A DNA stretch of 64,000 nucleotides, from assembly GCA_003024785.1 (NCBI GenBank), contig PUQB01000041.1:834750-898749 (forward strand), written 5' to 3'. The stretch's first letter is position 1. Every line of letters begins with the position of its first letter. Positions 23,461 through 34,809 of the stretch are shown piece after piece. The stretch comes from Selaginella tamariscina. Its lineage: Eukaryota; Streptophyta; Lycopodiopsida; Selaginellales; Selaginellaceae. The notes under the pieces are model-generated. The model searched no databases. It had not been told where the DNA came from and saw only the letters and a program-made list of their open reading frames with translations. The position numbers were made by a program, and so were the translations under genes.

Positions 23461-24670
23461 AGTGTTGAATTTGCTGGAGCCTAATGAACCTGCAGTGCCG
23501 AGCCGGAATCGATCAGGACCCAACAAACACTTGCCTTTGACAGTCAAATGCAAGATCGCCCGGGCTTGGTGCAAGGTAAGAGCGCCTAGACAATGCGTCA
23601 CCTTGCCATTTAGAAAGCCGGGCCTGTAGACAATGACGAAGTCAAAACATGATAGGAACTCCGCCACCTAGCCTGTCGCCGACTGAGAACTCGAGCCATT
23701 TGAAAGTACTCCAGGTTCTTGTGATCCGTAAGAACTTGTACAAGATGTGCAGCACCTTCCAGGAAATGCCGCCACTCCTCGAACAAATCCACAATGGCCT
23801 TGAGTTCCTTGTCATGAATCTCGTAATTGATCTCCGCCGACAGGAACTTACGAGAGTGAAAAGCTACAGGATGCAGCAACTTGTCTTCTCCAACTTGTGA
23901 TAGGACGGATCCTATTGCAAAATCTGAGGCATCTGCTTCAATGAAGAAAGGATGAGAAGGGTCAGGATGTGCTAAAATCGGAGCTGTCGTGAAGGCATCC
24001 TTGAGTGTTGTGAACGTGTTCCACCTTGTCGGACCAAGAGAAAAGCCCTGTGCGCTTGGTGAGTTCTGTGAGTGGAAGTACACGCTTGGAGAAGTCCTGT
24101 ATGAACCGCCTATAGAAGTTTTGCAAAGCCAAGGAAACATTGTACATCTCGTACCGACTTGGGCCTCTCCCACTCCACAATGTCTTCACCTTGTGCTGTC
24201 CATGGAAACGCCAGTAGGAGAGACGATGTAGCCCAAGAACTCCACCGAATCCTTATCGAAAAAACACTTCTCCAACTTCGCGTATAGGCCATGCTCGCGA
24301 AGCTGCTCTAGAACTAGTCGTACATGCTTGTCATGTGCCGCCTGGTCCTTGGAGAAAATCAAAATGTCGTCGAGGTAGATCATCACAAACTGGTCCAAGA
24401 AGTCACGAAAGATGTCGTTCACCATGTGTTGGAACATGGCTGGGGCATTGGTAAGGCCGAGGCATTACCATGTACTCAAAGTGTCCACCTTGTACGAAAG
24501 GCAGTCTTCCACTCATCGTCGGCACGAATCCATACAAGGTTGTAGGCCCCTCGTAAGTCGATCTTTGTGAACACCTTTGCTCTTCGCAGCCGATCGAGAG
24601 TTCCGGGATCAATGGCAACGGGTACCAATTCCGAATAGTGAGTTGATTCAAACCCCTGTAGTCCACAACC
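23461..24670 (-). pseudogene. RNase H and C-terminal reverse transcriptase part of A copy 1
   Basis: The YLDD catalytic motif is at 24377-24366, followed by [14 protein letters not shown], then the RNase H text [14 protein letters not shown] and [10 protein letters not shown]. The remainder of the reverse transcriptase lies beyond the inserted copy 2, at 31024-31430. Confidence 0.8.
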
Positions 24671-25300
24671 TGTCACGACCCGATACAAATACAGGATTCC
24701 GGATACAGGACATGGGTTGCAGGACTTTCCTACAGGATTCCGGATACAGGATATGGGTTGCAGGACTTTTCCTACAGGATATTCCTACCAGGATTCCGGA
24801 CACAGGATTCGGTTGCAGGATATTCCTACAGGATATGCCTAGAGGATAAGGGACATGTGGACTCATCTTAGCCTCTGCATGCATGCAATCACTTTTGCAT
24901 GCATGCAACCACTTTTGCATGCATGCCTAGATTAGCTCTTGGAGTTGTGAGCATAAAAGCTCCGACCTAATTGTTGTACAATCAGTTACTATCAACACCA
25001 GTCTTACTACGATCAATCTCGTCTTGTCTTGTTCTTCTTGTCTTGTTTCCTGTCCTGTCTCGCTCCTGTTTCCTGTCCTCCTGGATCCTGTCCTGCTCCT
25101 GTCTGTCCGGATCCTGTCCTGTTCCTGTCTTGTCCCGGATCCTATCCTGCTTTCCTGTCTTGCTCCCGGATCCTATCCTGATCCTGTCTTGCTCAGATCC
25201 GTCCTGTTCCTATTCCAGTTGCTCTCGGTCCTGTTCCTGAGTCAAGCCTTCCTGTCCTTGGAATCCTGTTCCTTCCTGGTTCCTGGATCGTGGCTTGACA
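24671..25300 (+). repeat. 5' LTR of A copy 2
   Basis: TGTCACGACCCGA...GGCTTGACA. U3 has tandem GGATTCCGGATACAGGATAT units, then three TGCATGCATGC units spaced 22 bp (about 24873-24930). The TATA box ATAAAAG is at 24953-24959, with the likely transcript start near 24983. R/U5 is a CCTGT-rich low-complexity tract. Confidence 0.88.
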
Positions 25301-25302
25301 GT

Positions 25303-25315
25303 TTGATAGTAACTG
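25303..25315 (+). other. primer-binding site of A copy 2, complementary to its own R region
   Basis: TTGATAGTAACTG lies two bases past the LTR and is the exact reverse complement of CAGTTACTATCAA at 24983-24995. No match to the common plant initiator tRNA-Met site (TGGTATCAGAGC) is present. Confidence 0.75.
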
Positions 25316-25393
25316 CTTCATAGTTCTCCGTTTTCCAGCTACCTTTTTCTTGATTCCTTTCCTTCATTTTCCTCCTTTTTTCTTTCCTAGATC

Positions 25394-26368
25394 ATGGCTG
25401 ATTTTGAGCGTTTTCAACACGAGCACCAAATGCTACTTCATGAGCTGGCCACTTTGCGCCAAGTGGTCACCGACCTGCAAGGTTCCACCACTGCGGCACA
25501 TGCAGCTGCTGATGCATCCTCCAAGGCTGCTGCGCAGGCTCTCTCCCAGGCATCGGTGGTTCCCTCTTCATCAAACTTTTCTTCGGAGCCGAAGGTTAGC
25601 ATGCCAGAGAAGTTCAGTGGTAATCGTGCCGATTTCCAAGGTTTCCTGAATCAGATCCGGCTCTTGATCCGTATGCAACCACGGCGCTACTCGACTGATG
25701 CTCAAAAGGTGGGTCTTTTGGCATCCTTACTAAGTGGATCTCCACGGGCTTGGGTTGCCCCCTTGCTGGAGCGTGACGATCCATTGATGGAAGACTTTGA
25801 AGGTTTCGTGGCTGCCTTTGAAGCCTGTTTTGGAGATCCTGATAAGTACCGTTCTGCATGCACGAAGTTACGGAAGCTCACTCAAGGATCCCGACCAGCT
25901 TCCGTCTATGCATCCGAATTTCAGCAACTTTGCACGAACATTCCATGGGACGAGACTGCATTGATCGAACACTTCCGTTTTGGGTTGAGGGACGTGAAGG
26001 ACCTTCTCCTTACGTTACCGGATGCCCAAACATTAGCGGAGATCATGCAACAAGCTGTTCGTTGCGACAACCGTTTGTTCGAGCGTCGTCAGGAAAGATC
26101 CCGTCAGCAGTTCCTGCAAACCAATCCTGCAGCTGTGGTACATGTTCCTGCACCACCTTCTGGAGTAGTTCCTATGGAGGTTGAGAAATCCAAGCGTGGC
26201 TCTCTTTCCGCTGCTGAGAAGCAACGTCGTCGCAGTGAGAACCTGTGCTTGTATTGTGGTGGAGCAGGACACAAGGTGGCAGATTGTCCTATTAAAGCCA
26301 GGAACTTCAAGACGCGTGAAGTTGAAGCTGAAGTTCAGTCGGAAAACTCCAATGTCCACTTCGTCTAG
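25394..26368 (+). pseudogene. gag of A copy 2
   Basis: A single frame of 324 codons. It begins MADFERFQHEHQMLLHEL with a short coiled coil, then the sushi/PEG10-like capsid region (MPEKFSGNRADFQGFLNQI, SPRAWVAPLL, FEACFGDP), a basic stretch, and a CCHC zinc knuckle CLYCGGAGHKVADC near the C-terminus. Pol lies in the -1 frame relative to gag here and in copy 3, as many Ty3/Gypsy elements arrange it. Part of a fossil element. Confidence 0.85.
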
Positions 26369-26379
26369 GAGCCGCGAAG

Positions 26380-27380
26380 TTGGACGTAGGTGCAGGCTCC
26401 ATTGGTGCTGCTCATACCATCCCATCACTTAAGTTTCCTGTACACATTCATCTTAATAATCGAGAGCTCATGGAGTTTGCCTTGTTAGACACTGGTGCAA
26501 ATGCATGCTTCATGGATGACACGTTTGCAACTCAACATGGCATTTCGGTGGTGAAGTTGAAGCGTGCAGTTCCTGTAGAGGTGGCCGATGGGCGTCTAAT
26601 TGCTTCTGGTGCAGTTACCCATGCTACCGAACCTCTCTCCTGCAGTATGGCACATTCAACTGTTCAATTTCCTTCAACTTGATCAAGACTCGGTCGACTC
26701 CCATCATTTTGGGCATGCCATGGTTCGTTGTTGCAAATCCGCAGATCGACTGGAGGTCTAGGACGCTCACGTTTTCCTCTCCAAGCTAGGATCAATCCTG
26801 TACCTTCCTGCGTGCAGGATACATCCTTAGTATCTGAGGCAGTACAAGCTACAGGATTGACCGTGCCTGTTCCTGTACCAGTGTTGAAGACTCCTCCTCG
26901 ACAGGATTCACCTCATATCAGTTCCTCAGCACATCCGCAGGCTCTCTCCACTCCTGTAAGTTTGCGGTGTCCTGTACAGGGTTCTTCCAATCCTGTATCA
27001 GTGTCGAAGGTTCCTCCTCAACAGGATCCACCTCCTGTTGATTCGTCAGCACATTCGCAGGCTTCTTCCACTCTTGCGCAACCACGGACTCCTGTACAGG
27101 ATTCTTCCAATCCTGTACACTCATCAACACCACACAGGTTTTTTCCAATCCTGCTTCTTTCTGTTACCCTGCTTCTGTTCCATCCCCCAAGATCCTTCCT
27201 CTTTTTCAGTCACAGCTCCCTCCTTCTCCTCTCCGAGTTCTTACCACTACCATGCATGAACTCGCCACTGATCCTGCTCCCTTCCACCTTTTTGCCTTTC
27301 AAGTAACTCCTACGTCCTCTTCTACCTTTCCTGTATCCGACTCCCCTGTTTTTTCTCCTTCTCTTCTCCTTCTCCTCCTT
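26380..27380 (+). pseudogene. protease and linker of A copy 2
   Basis: The retropepsin active site reads LLDTGANACFMDD, followed by an LGMPWFV-type closing motif. A long Ser/Pro/Val-rich linker with repeated PVQ-SSNPV-type units follows before the reverse transcriptase. Confidence 0.75.
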
Positions 27381-28800
27381 CTTCCCTACCATCCAAGTAC
27401 CACGACTTTAAGGACGTTTTTGACAAGCACAAGGCTGCAGTTCTTCCTGTTCACAGGTCCTACGACTGTCCTATTGATCTTGCGGAAGGAAAGACTCCAC
27501 CATTCGGACCGATTTATGCATTGTCACCCACAGAGTTGGAGGTTCTTCGTCAGTACATCGAGGACAACTTGGCATCCGGCTTCATTCGTCACTCAAAGTC
27601 CCCTGCAGGAGCTCCTATCTTCTTTGTCAAGAAGAAGGATGGGAGTTTACGTTTGGTTGTGGACTACAGGGGTTTGAATCAAGTCACCATTCGGAATCGG
27701 TACCCGTTGCCATTGATCCCGGAACTTCTCGATCGGCTGCGAGGAGCAAAGGTGTTCACGAAGATCGACTTACGAGCCTACAACCTTGTACGGATTCGTC
27801 CCGGCGATGAGTGGAAGACTGCCTTTCGTACAAGGTATGGACATTTTGAGTACACGGTAATGCCTTTCGGCCTTACCAATGCCCCAGCTGTGTTCCAACA
27901 CATGGTGAACGACATTTTCCGTGACTTCTTGGACCAGTTTGTGGTGATCTACCTCGACGACATCTTGATTTTCTCCAAGGACCAGGCGGCACATGACAAG
28001 CATGTACGACTAGTTTTAGAGCGGCTTCGCGAGCATGGCCTGTACGCGAAGTTGGAGAAGTGTTTTTTCGATAGGGATTCGGTGGAGTTCTTGGGCTACA
28101 TCGTCTCTCCTGCTGGCGTTTCCATGGACATGCACAAGGTGAAGACCATCGTGGAGTGGGAGAGGCCCAAGTCGGTACGAGATGTACAATGTTTCCTTGG
28201 CTTTGCAAACTTCTACAGGCGGTTCATACAGGACTTCTCCAAGCGTGTACTTCCACTCACAGAACTCACCAAGCGCACAGGACTTTTCTCTTGGTCCGAC
28301 AAGGCGGAACACGCGTTCACAACACTCAAGGACGTTTTCACGACAGCTCCGATTTTAGCACATCCTGACCCTTCTCATCCTTTCTTCATTGAAGCAGATG
28401 CCTCGGATTTTGCAGTAGGATCCGTCTATCGCAAGTTGGAGAGGACAAGTTGCTTCATCCTGTAGCTTTTCACTCTCGTAAGTTCCTGTCGGCGGAGATC
28501 AACTACGAGATTCATGACAAGGAACTCAAGGCCATTGTGGATTCGTTTGAGGAGTGGCGGCATTTCCTGGAAGGTGCTGCACATCCTGTACAAGTTCTTA
28601 CGGATCACAAGAACCTGGAGTACTTTCAAACGGCTCGGGTCCTCAGTCGGCGACAGGCTAGGTGGGCAGAGTTCCTATCACGTTTTGACTTCGTCATCGT
28701 CTACAGGCCCGGCTTTCGGAATGGCAAGGCGGACGCATTGTCTAGGCGCTCTTACCTTGCACCAAGCCCGGGCGATCCTGCATTTGACGGTCAAAGGCAA
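27381..28800 (+). pseudogene. reverse transcriptase and RNase H of A copy 2
   Basis: Reverse transcriptase motifs in order: [38 protein letters not shown], and YLDD at 27950-27961, then [12 protein letters not shown] and the RNase H start [11 protein letters not shown] with [10 protein letters not shown]. Fossil. Confidence 0.85.
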
Positions 28801-30355
28801 GTGTTGTTGGGTCCTGATCGTTTCCGGCTTGCGGCAATTGCAGGTTCATCAGGCTCCAGCAAATTCAACACTCCTACAGGACGTCCGTTCGCAGTTGGCT
28901 ACAGACGACTTGGCAAAGAATGTGTTCTCACACATTCATCCTGACGTTGCAAGTTCCTCTTCCCCAGTTCCCGTCCAGACTACAACCTGTTCACCATACA
29001 GGATGGACTCCTGTACCGGGAAGGTCTCCTGTACGTTCCTGTTGGTATTTCCAGGACTCGCGTGGTACAGGATTGTCATGATACCCCGGCTACAAGACAT
29101 TTTGGTGTGGCCAAGACAGTGGAGTTGGTGACTCGCAACTATTGGTGGCCGGGGTTACGAGGTTTTGTGGAGAGGTTTGTACGGAGTTGTGACACTTGTA
29201 GCAGGTCGAAGATGCCTCATCATGCACTCTCTGGTCTTCTTCGTCCTCTTCCTGTTCTGTCTGCTCCTTGGAGATCCATTTCTATGGATTTCCTCACAGA
29301 TCTTCCTCCTTCTCTTGTGGATTTGATGCAGTTCTTGTGGTTGTTGACCGTTTCACCAAGCAGGCTCATTTCCTACCCTGCAACAAGACAGCTACAGGTC
29401 AGACAACTGCCGAGTTGGTGATCCGCGAGGTGTTCCGACATCATGGTCTTCCTGAGAGCATTGTTTCCGATCGAGGTTCACAATTCATGTCCAAGTTTTG
29501 GCGAGAGCTTCTTCGGATCTACAGGTCAAAGCGGATCTTTCTTCAGGATATCACCCACAAACCGATGGGCAGTCCGAACGCACAATTCAGACCTTAGAAC
29601 AGTATCTTCGTTGCTTCATCAGTTTACCAGTAGGACAACTGGTTGGACCTCCTTCCAATGGCGGAGTTTGCCTACAACAACTCCATCCACGCATCTATAG
29701 GACAGACACCCTTTTTGCTCTTACAGGCCACCATCCACGTTTTGACTTTGCTCCTCCCGCTTCTCCTTCTTCCACTCCTGCAGTACAGGATCGTCTTCAG
29801 CATCTTCGGCAGGTACAGGATGATCTCCAGGTTCATCTTCAACAGGCACAGGAACGATACAAGCATCAATGCTGATGCTCACCGTCAGCCGGCACCTGCA
29901 TACAAGATTGGTGATCTCGTGTGGCTTCTTTGTCGACACATTCGCACCAACAGGCCTTCTTCTAAGTTGGATTTTCAACGATTGGGCCCTTATAGGATCG
30001 TGGCGGAGGTAAATCCTGTAGCTTTCCGACTCGAGTTACCATCACACGGTGAAACTTCATCCTGTGTTTCACACCTCTTTGTTGGAGCCGTATCATCCTT
30101 CTCCCTTCCCGGTCGTGTTTCTTCTCCTCCCCCCCTGTGGTCATTGACACGGAACCTGAGTACGAAGTCGCAGCCATCCTTGACTCTCGTCTTCATCGTC
30201 ACCAATCCAATACTTGGTGGATTGGAAAGGGTACCTGCCTACTGATCGCACTTGGGAACCTGCATCCAACTTACTCCATGCTTTTTCCAAGGTTGTTGCC
30301 TTCCATCGGCATTATCCTGCTAAACCAGGTCCCAAGACTCGTGGAACTCGTCTTT
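28801..30355 (+). pseudogene. integrase and chromodomain of A copy 2
   Basis: The zinc-binding region (HFGVAKTVELVTRNYWWPGL, CDTCSRSK), core segments (SDRGSQF-like, QTDGQSERTIQTLEQYLR) and C-terminal chromodomain text (EPEYEVAAILDSRLHRHQ) are all recognisable. They are spread over more than one frame, consistent with a dead copy. Confidence 0.8.
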
Positions 30356-30368
30356 AGGGAGGAGGTGC

Positions 30369-31018
30369 TGTCACGACCCGATACAGAATACAGGATTCCG
30401 GATATAGGACATGGGTTGCAGGACTTTCCTACAGGATTCCGGATACAGGATATGGTTGCAGGATTTTCCTACAGGATATTCCTACCAGGATTCCGGACAC
30501 AGGATTTGGTTACAGGATATTCCTACAGGATATGCCTAGAGGATAAGGGACATGTGGACTCATCTTAGCCTCTGCATGCATGCAATCACTTTTGCATGCA
30601 TGCAATCACTTTTGCATGCATGCCTAGATTAGCTCTTGGAGTTGTGAGCATAAAAGCTCCGACCTAATTGTTGTACAATCAGTTACTATCAACACCAGTC
30701 TTACTACGATCAATCTCGTCTTGTCTTGTTCTTGTCTTGTCTTGTTTCCTGTCCTACTCCTGTCTCACTCCTGTTTCCTGTCCTACTCCTGGATCCTGTC
30801 CTGCTCCTGTCTTGTTCCCGGATCTTGTCTTGATTCTGTCTTGTTCCTGGATCCTGTCCTGCACCTTCCTGTCTTGCTCCCGGATCCTATCTTGATCCTG
30901 TCTTGCTCCAAGGTCCGTCCTGTTCCTGTTCCTGTCCTGCTCTCGGTCCTGCTCCTGAGTCAAGCCTTCCTATTCTTGATATCCTGTTCCTTTCTGTTTC
31001 CTGGATCGTGGCTTGACA
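30369..31018 (+). repeat. 3' LTR of A copy 2
   Basis: Same ends and promoter block as the 5' LTR. The three CATGCATG units and the R/U5 CCTGT tract are kept; differences by eye are mostly repeat-number changes. Confidence 0.88.
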
Positions 31019-31023
31019 CAACC

Positions 31024-33268
31024 AAACGTAAACTCCCATCCTTCTTCTTAACAAAGAAGATAGGCGCTCCTGCAGGGGACTTTGAGTGACGAATGAAGCC
31101 GGATGCCAAGTTGTCCTCGATGTACTGACGAAGAACCTCGAACTCCGTGGGTGACAATGCATAAATCGGTCTGAACGGTGGAGTCTTTCCTTCCGCAAGA
31201 TCGATAGGACAGTCGTAAGACCTGTGAACAGGAAGAACTGCAGCCTTGTGCTTGTCAAAAACGTCCTTAAAGGCGTGATACTTGGATGGTAAGGAAGAAG
31301 GGGAAGGAGTAGGAGAAGAAGATTGAAAAACAGGAGAATCGGATACAGGAAAGGTAGAAGAGGACGTAGGAGTTACTTGAAAGGCAAAAAGGTGGAAAGG
31401 AGCAGGATCAGTGGTGAGTTCATGCATGGTAGTGGTAAGAACTCGGAGAGGAGAAGGAGGAAGCTGTGACTGGAAAAGAGGAAGGATCTTGGGGGGTGGA
31501 ACAGAAGCAGTGTAACAGAAAGAGGCAGGATTGAAAAAAACCTGTGTGGATGTTGACGAGTGTATAGGATTGGAAGAATCCTATACAGGAGTCCGTGGTT
31601 GCGCAAGAGTGGGGAAAACCTGCGAATGTGCTGAATCAATAGAAGGTGGATCTTGTTGAGGAGGAACCTTCGACACTGATACAGGATTGGAAAAACCCTG
31701 TACAGGAAAACGCAAACTTACAGGAGTGGAGAGAGCCTGTGGATATGCTGAGGAACTAACATGAGGTGAATCCTGTCGAGGAGGAGTCTTCAACACTGGT
31801 ACAGGAACAGGCACGGTCAATCCTGTAGCTTGTACTGCCTTAGATACCAAGGATGTATCCTGCACACAGGAAGGTACATGATTAATCCTAGCTGTCGGAG
31901 AGGAAAACGTGAGCATCCTAGACCTCCAGTTGACCTGCGGATTTGCAACAACGAACCATGGCATGCCCAAAATGATGGGAGTCGACCGAGTCTTGATCAA
32001 ATTGAAGGAAATTGAACAATTGAATGTGTCATAACTGCAGGAGAGAGGTTCAGTAGCATGGGTAACTGCGCCAGAAACAATTAGACGCCCATCGGCCACC
32101 TTTACAGGAACTGCACGCTTCAACTTCACCACCGAAATGCCATGTTGAGTTGCAAAAGTGTCATCCATAAAGTATGCATTTGCACCAGTGTCTAACAAGG
32201 CAAATCTATGAGCTCTCGATTATTAAGATGAATGTGTACAGGAAACTTAAGTGATGGAATGGTATGAGCAGCACCAATGGAGCCTGCACCTACGTCCAAC
32301 TTCGCGGCTCCTAGACGAAGTGAACATTGAAGTTTTCGACTGGACTTTAGCTTCAACTTCACGCGTCTTGAACTTCCTGGCTTTAAATAGGACATTCTGC
32401 CACCTTATGTCCTGCTTCACCACAATACAAGCATAGGTTCTCCCTGTGGCGACATTGCTTCTCAGCAGCGAAAAGAGAGCCACATTTGGATTTTTCAACC
32501 TCCATAGGGACTACTCCAAAGGTGGTGCAGGAACGTGTACCACAGCTGCAGGATTGGTTTGTAGGAACTGCTGACGGGATCTTTCCTAACGACACTCAAA
32601 TAAACGGTTGTTGCAGCGAACAGCTTGTTGCATGATCTCCGCTAATGTTTGGGCATCCAGTAACGTAAGGAGAAGGTCCTTCACATCATCCCTCAACCCA
32701 AAACGGAAGTGTTCGATCAATGCAGTCTCGTCCCATGGAATGTTTGTGCAAAGTTGCTGAAATTCGGACGCATAGACAGAAGCTAGGCGGGATCCTTGAG
32801 TAAGCTTCCGTAACTTTGTGCATGCAGAACGGTACTTATCAGGATTCCAAAGCAGGCTTCAAAGGCAACCACGAAACCTTCAAAGTCTTCCATCAATGGG
32901 TTGTCACGTTCCAGCAAGGGGGCAACCCAAGCCCGTGGAGACCCACTTAGTAAGGATGTCAAAAGGCCAACCTTTTGTGCATCAGTCGAGTAGTGGCGTG
33001 GTTGCATGCGGATCAAGAGCCGGATCTGATTCAGAAACCTTGGAAATTGGCACGATTGCCACTGAACTTTTCTGGCATGCTAACCTTCGGCTCCAAAGAA
33101 ACGTTCGATGAAGAGGGAACCACCGATGCTTGAGAGAGAGCCTGTGCAGCAGCCTTGGAGGATGCATCAGCAGCTACATGTGCCGCATTGGTGGAACCTT
33201 GCAGATCGGTGACCACTTGGTGCAAGTAACATTTGGTGCTCGCGTTGAAAGCGCTCAAAATCAGCCAT
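31024..33268 (-). pseudogene. N-terminal pol, protease and gag of A copy 1
   Basis: On the minus strand from right to left: gag from MADFERF-like text at 33268 (zinc knuckle CLYCGEAGHKVAEC near 32410), protease with MLDTGANAYFMDD near 32195, the Ser/Pro linker, and the reverse transcriptase start ([26 protein letters not shown]). It continues at 24670 beyond copy 2. It carries more breaks than copy 2. Confidence 0.8.
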
Positions 33269-33358
33269 GATTTATGAAAGAAAAAGGAGGAAAACGAAGG
33301 AAAGAATAAAAAAAAGTAGCTGGGAAACGGAGAGCTATAAAAGCAGTTACTATCAAAT

Positions 33359-33974
33359 TGTCAAGCCACGATCCAGGAACCAGGAAGAAAACAGGATTCT
33401 CAGAACATGAAGGCTTAACTCAGGAGCAGGACCGAGCGCAGGACAGGAACTAGGAACAGGAACAGGACGGATTCAAGAGCAAGACAGGATCAGGACAGGA
33501 TCCGGGAGCAAGACAGGAAGACGCAGGACAAGATCCAGGATTAAGACAGAAACAGGATAGGATCCGGGAACAAGACAGGAGAGGACAGGATCCAGGAACA
33601 GGACAGGAAGCAGGAGTGAGACATGGATAGGACAGGAAACAAAACAAGAACAAGACAAGACGAGATTGATCGTAGTAAGACTGGTGTTGATAATAACTGA
33701 TTGTACAACAATTAGGTCGGAGCTTTTATGCTCACAACTCCAAGAGCTAATCTAAGCATGAGTGCTAAAAGTGGTTGCATGCATGCAAAGTGACTGCATG
33801 CATGCAGAGGCTAAGATGAGTCCACATGTCCCTTATCCTCTAGGCATATCCTGTGGCATATCCTATAGGAATATCCTAAACCATATCCTGTGTCCGGAAT
33901 CCTGGTAGGAATATCCTGTAGGAAAGTCCTGCAACCCATATCTTGTATCCAGAATCCTGTATCGGGTCGTGACA
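33359..33974 (-). repeat. 5' LTR of A copy 1
   Basis: TGTCA...TGACA ends. The self-complementary primer site lies just to its left in plus coordinates (CAGTTACTATCAA at 33344-33356), two bases from the LTR, as in the other copies. Confidence 0.85.
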
Positions 33975-33979
33975 TCAAC

Positions 33980-34149
33980 CAGTTTCAGATGGAGCTATAA
34001 AAGGCTACCAAGCTACAAGATGTGATGATCGCTGCTCTGAAGCAAAAGCTAGCTGCAGTGGAGAGCGAAGCCGCCACATACTGCAACCATCTTAACATGT
34101 CCTAAGGTAAGGAAGCGCATGGCCCGAGAACATGCCAACAAATAAGTTT
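33980..34149 (+). other. internal tail of element B after the inserted A elements
   Basis: The translation around 34020-34090 is heptad-like (VMIAALKQKLAAVESEAAT), matching the coiled-coil character at 20640, so it appears to continue the interrupted internal region of B. Confidence 0.5.
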
Positions 34150-34809
34150 GGGCATCTGGTTAATGGTGCAAACAAGCAATAGGACGGAGCAGCCAAGCAG
34201 TGAGAATGCAGTAGGTACGAACTAACAACGATAGCTGTCAAGCGGCACTTAACCCAAGCATAGATTCAATCATTTAGATCAACTACCAAGGTACTCGGGA
34301 CAGCACACGTAGGGAGGCACATAAATGCTACATGCAGGACGCTAGCACAAGGTGGCAGATCAATGAGAGTGTGCCACCTGTACCTAGGGTCTAGCACTTG
34401 CCGACCCACTATATAAGTAGGAGGGCTTGTAGTGGGTTGGGGTCCTTCTAGTTCGTCTTCTTCTTTGTATCTTACTCCATCTTCTCTGGTGCAACTTTGT
34501 ATTTGGGCAGGCAATATATATATATGTATTTACTCCTTCTATCCACCACCTTCTCTAGTCATTCTTCTCTGCCCTACTCCTAGTCTAACAAATACAGTCA
34601 GAGCGGGTAAAACACCCCACCTAGGAAAACTCCTCCTCACCTGTACATGGACCCTCGCGGTGTCCGGGTAGAGACCATCTCACACCTTCTAGTGCTCCCA
34701 AGGTAAGTCCGGCTCACCAAGGTGGACCCCTAGGACTGGACGCTACCACAACCACCTAGACTTCATAGAACCATCACACTTGGCATGCAAAGTCCCCAAC
34801 GACCAATCA
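34150..34809 (+). repeat. 3' LTR of element B
   Basis: It matches the 5' LTR from GCAAACAAGCAATAGGACGG to CCCAACGACCAATCA, with the TATA block CACTATATAAGTAGGAGGGC at about 34399. The first bases of the LTR are not recognisable here, so its left end is approximate. Confidence 0.75.

Larger units (their letters stand above)
24671..31018 (+). mobile_element. A copy 2: Ty3/Gypsy chromovirus (inner, plus strand)
   Basis: Fossil family A element of 6,348 bp, inserted in the opposite orientation into copy 1 with target duplication CAACC (24666-24670 and 31019-31023). Parts in order: 5' LTR, self-priming site, gag, protease, reverse transcriptase, RNase H, integrase, chromodomain, a purine-rich tract just before the 3' LTR (AGGGAGGAGGTG), 3' LTR. 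The two LTRs are very alike and differ largely in repeat number, so this is the youngest insertion in the nest. It has several breaks. Confidence 0.88.
21352..33974 (-). mobile_element. A copy 1: Ty3/Gypsy chromovirus (outer, minus strand)
   Basis: Fossil of the sushi-like chromovirus family A with all expected parts: LTRs at both ends, gag, protease, reverse transcriptase, RNase H, integrase and a C-terminal chromodomain. The target duplication is TCAAC on both sides (21347-21351 and 33975-33979). A copy 2 sits inside its reverse transcriptase region; without it the element is about 6.3 kb. It carries several breaks. It is older than copy 2 and younger than element B. Confidence 0.85.
13887..34809 (+). 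mobile_element. LTR retrotransposon B, Tat-like, interrupted by later insertions
   Basis: Fossil Ty3/Gypsy-type element: 5' LTR, primer-binding-like site, gag fragment, aspartic protease fragment, a long region of coiled-coil character, then 3' LTR. No reverse transcriptase, RNase H or integrase motif could be seen in its own sequence, so it looks like a large non-autonomous member. A reverse solo B LTR and the A copies occupy 20686-33979. It is broken many times and clearly old. The DGGS protease form and TGGCGAC-type primer site fit the plant Tat group. Confidence 0.65.
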
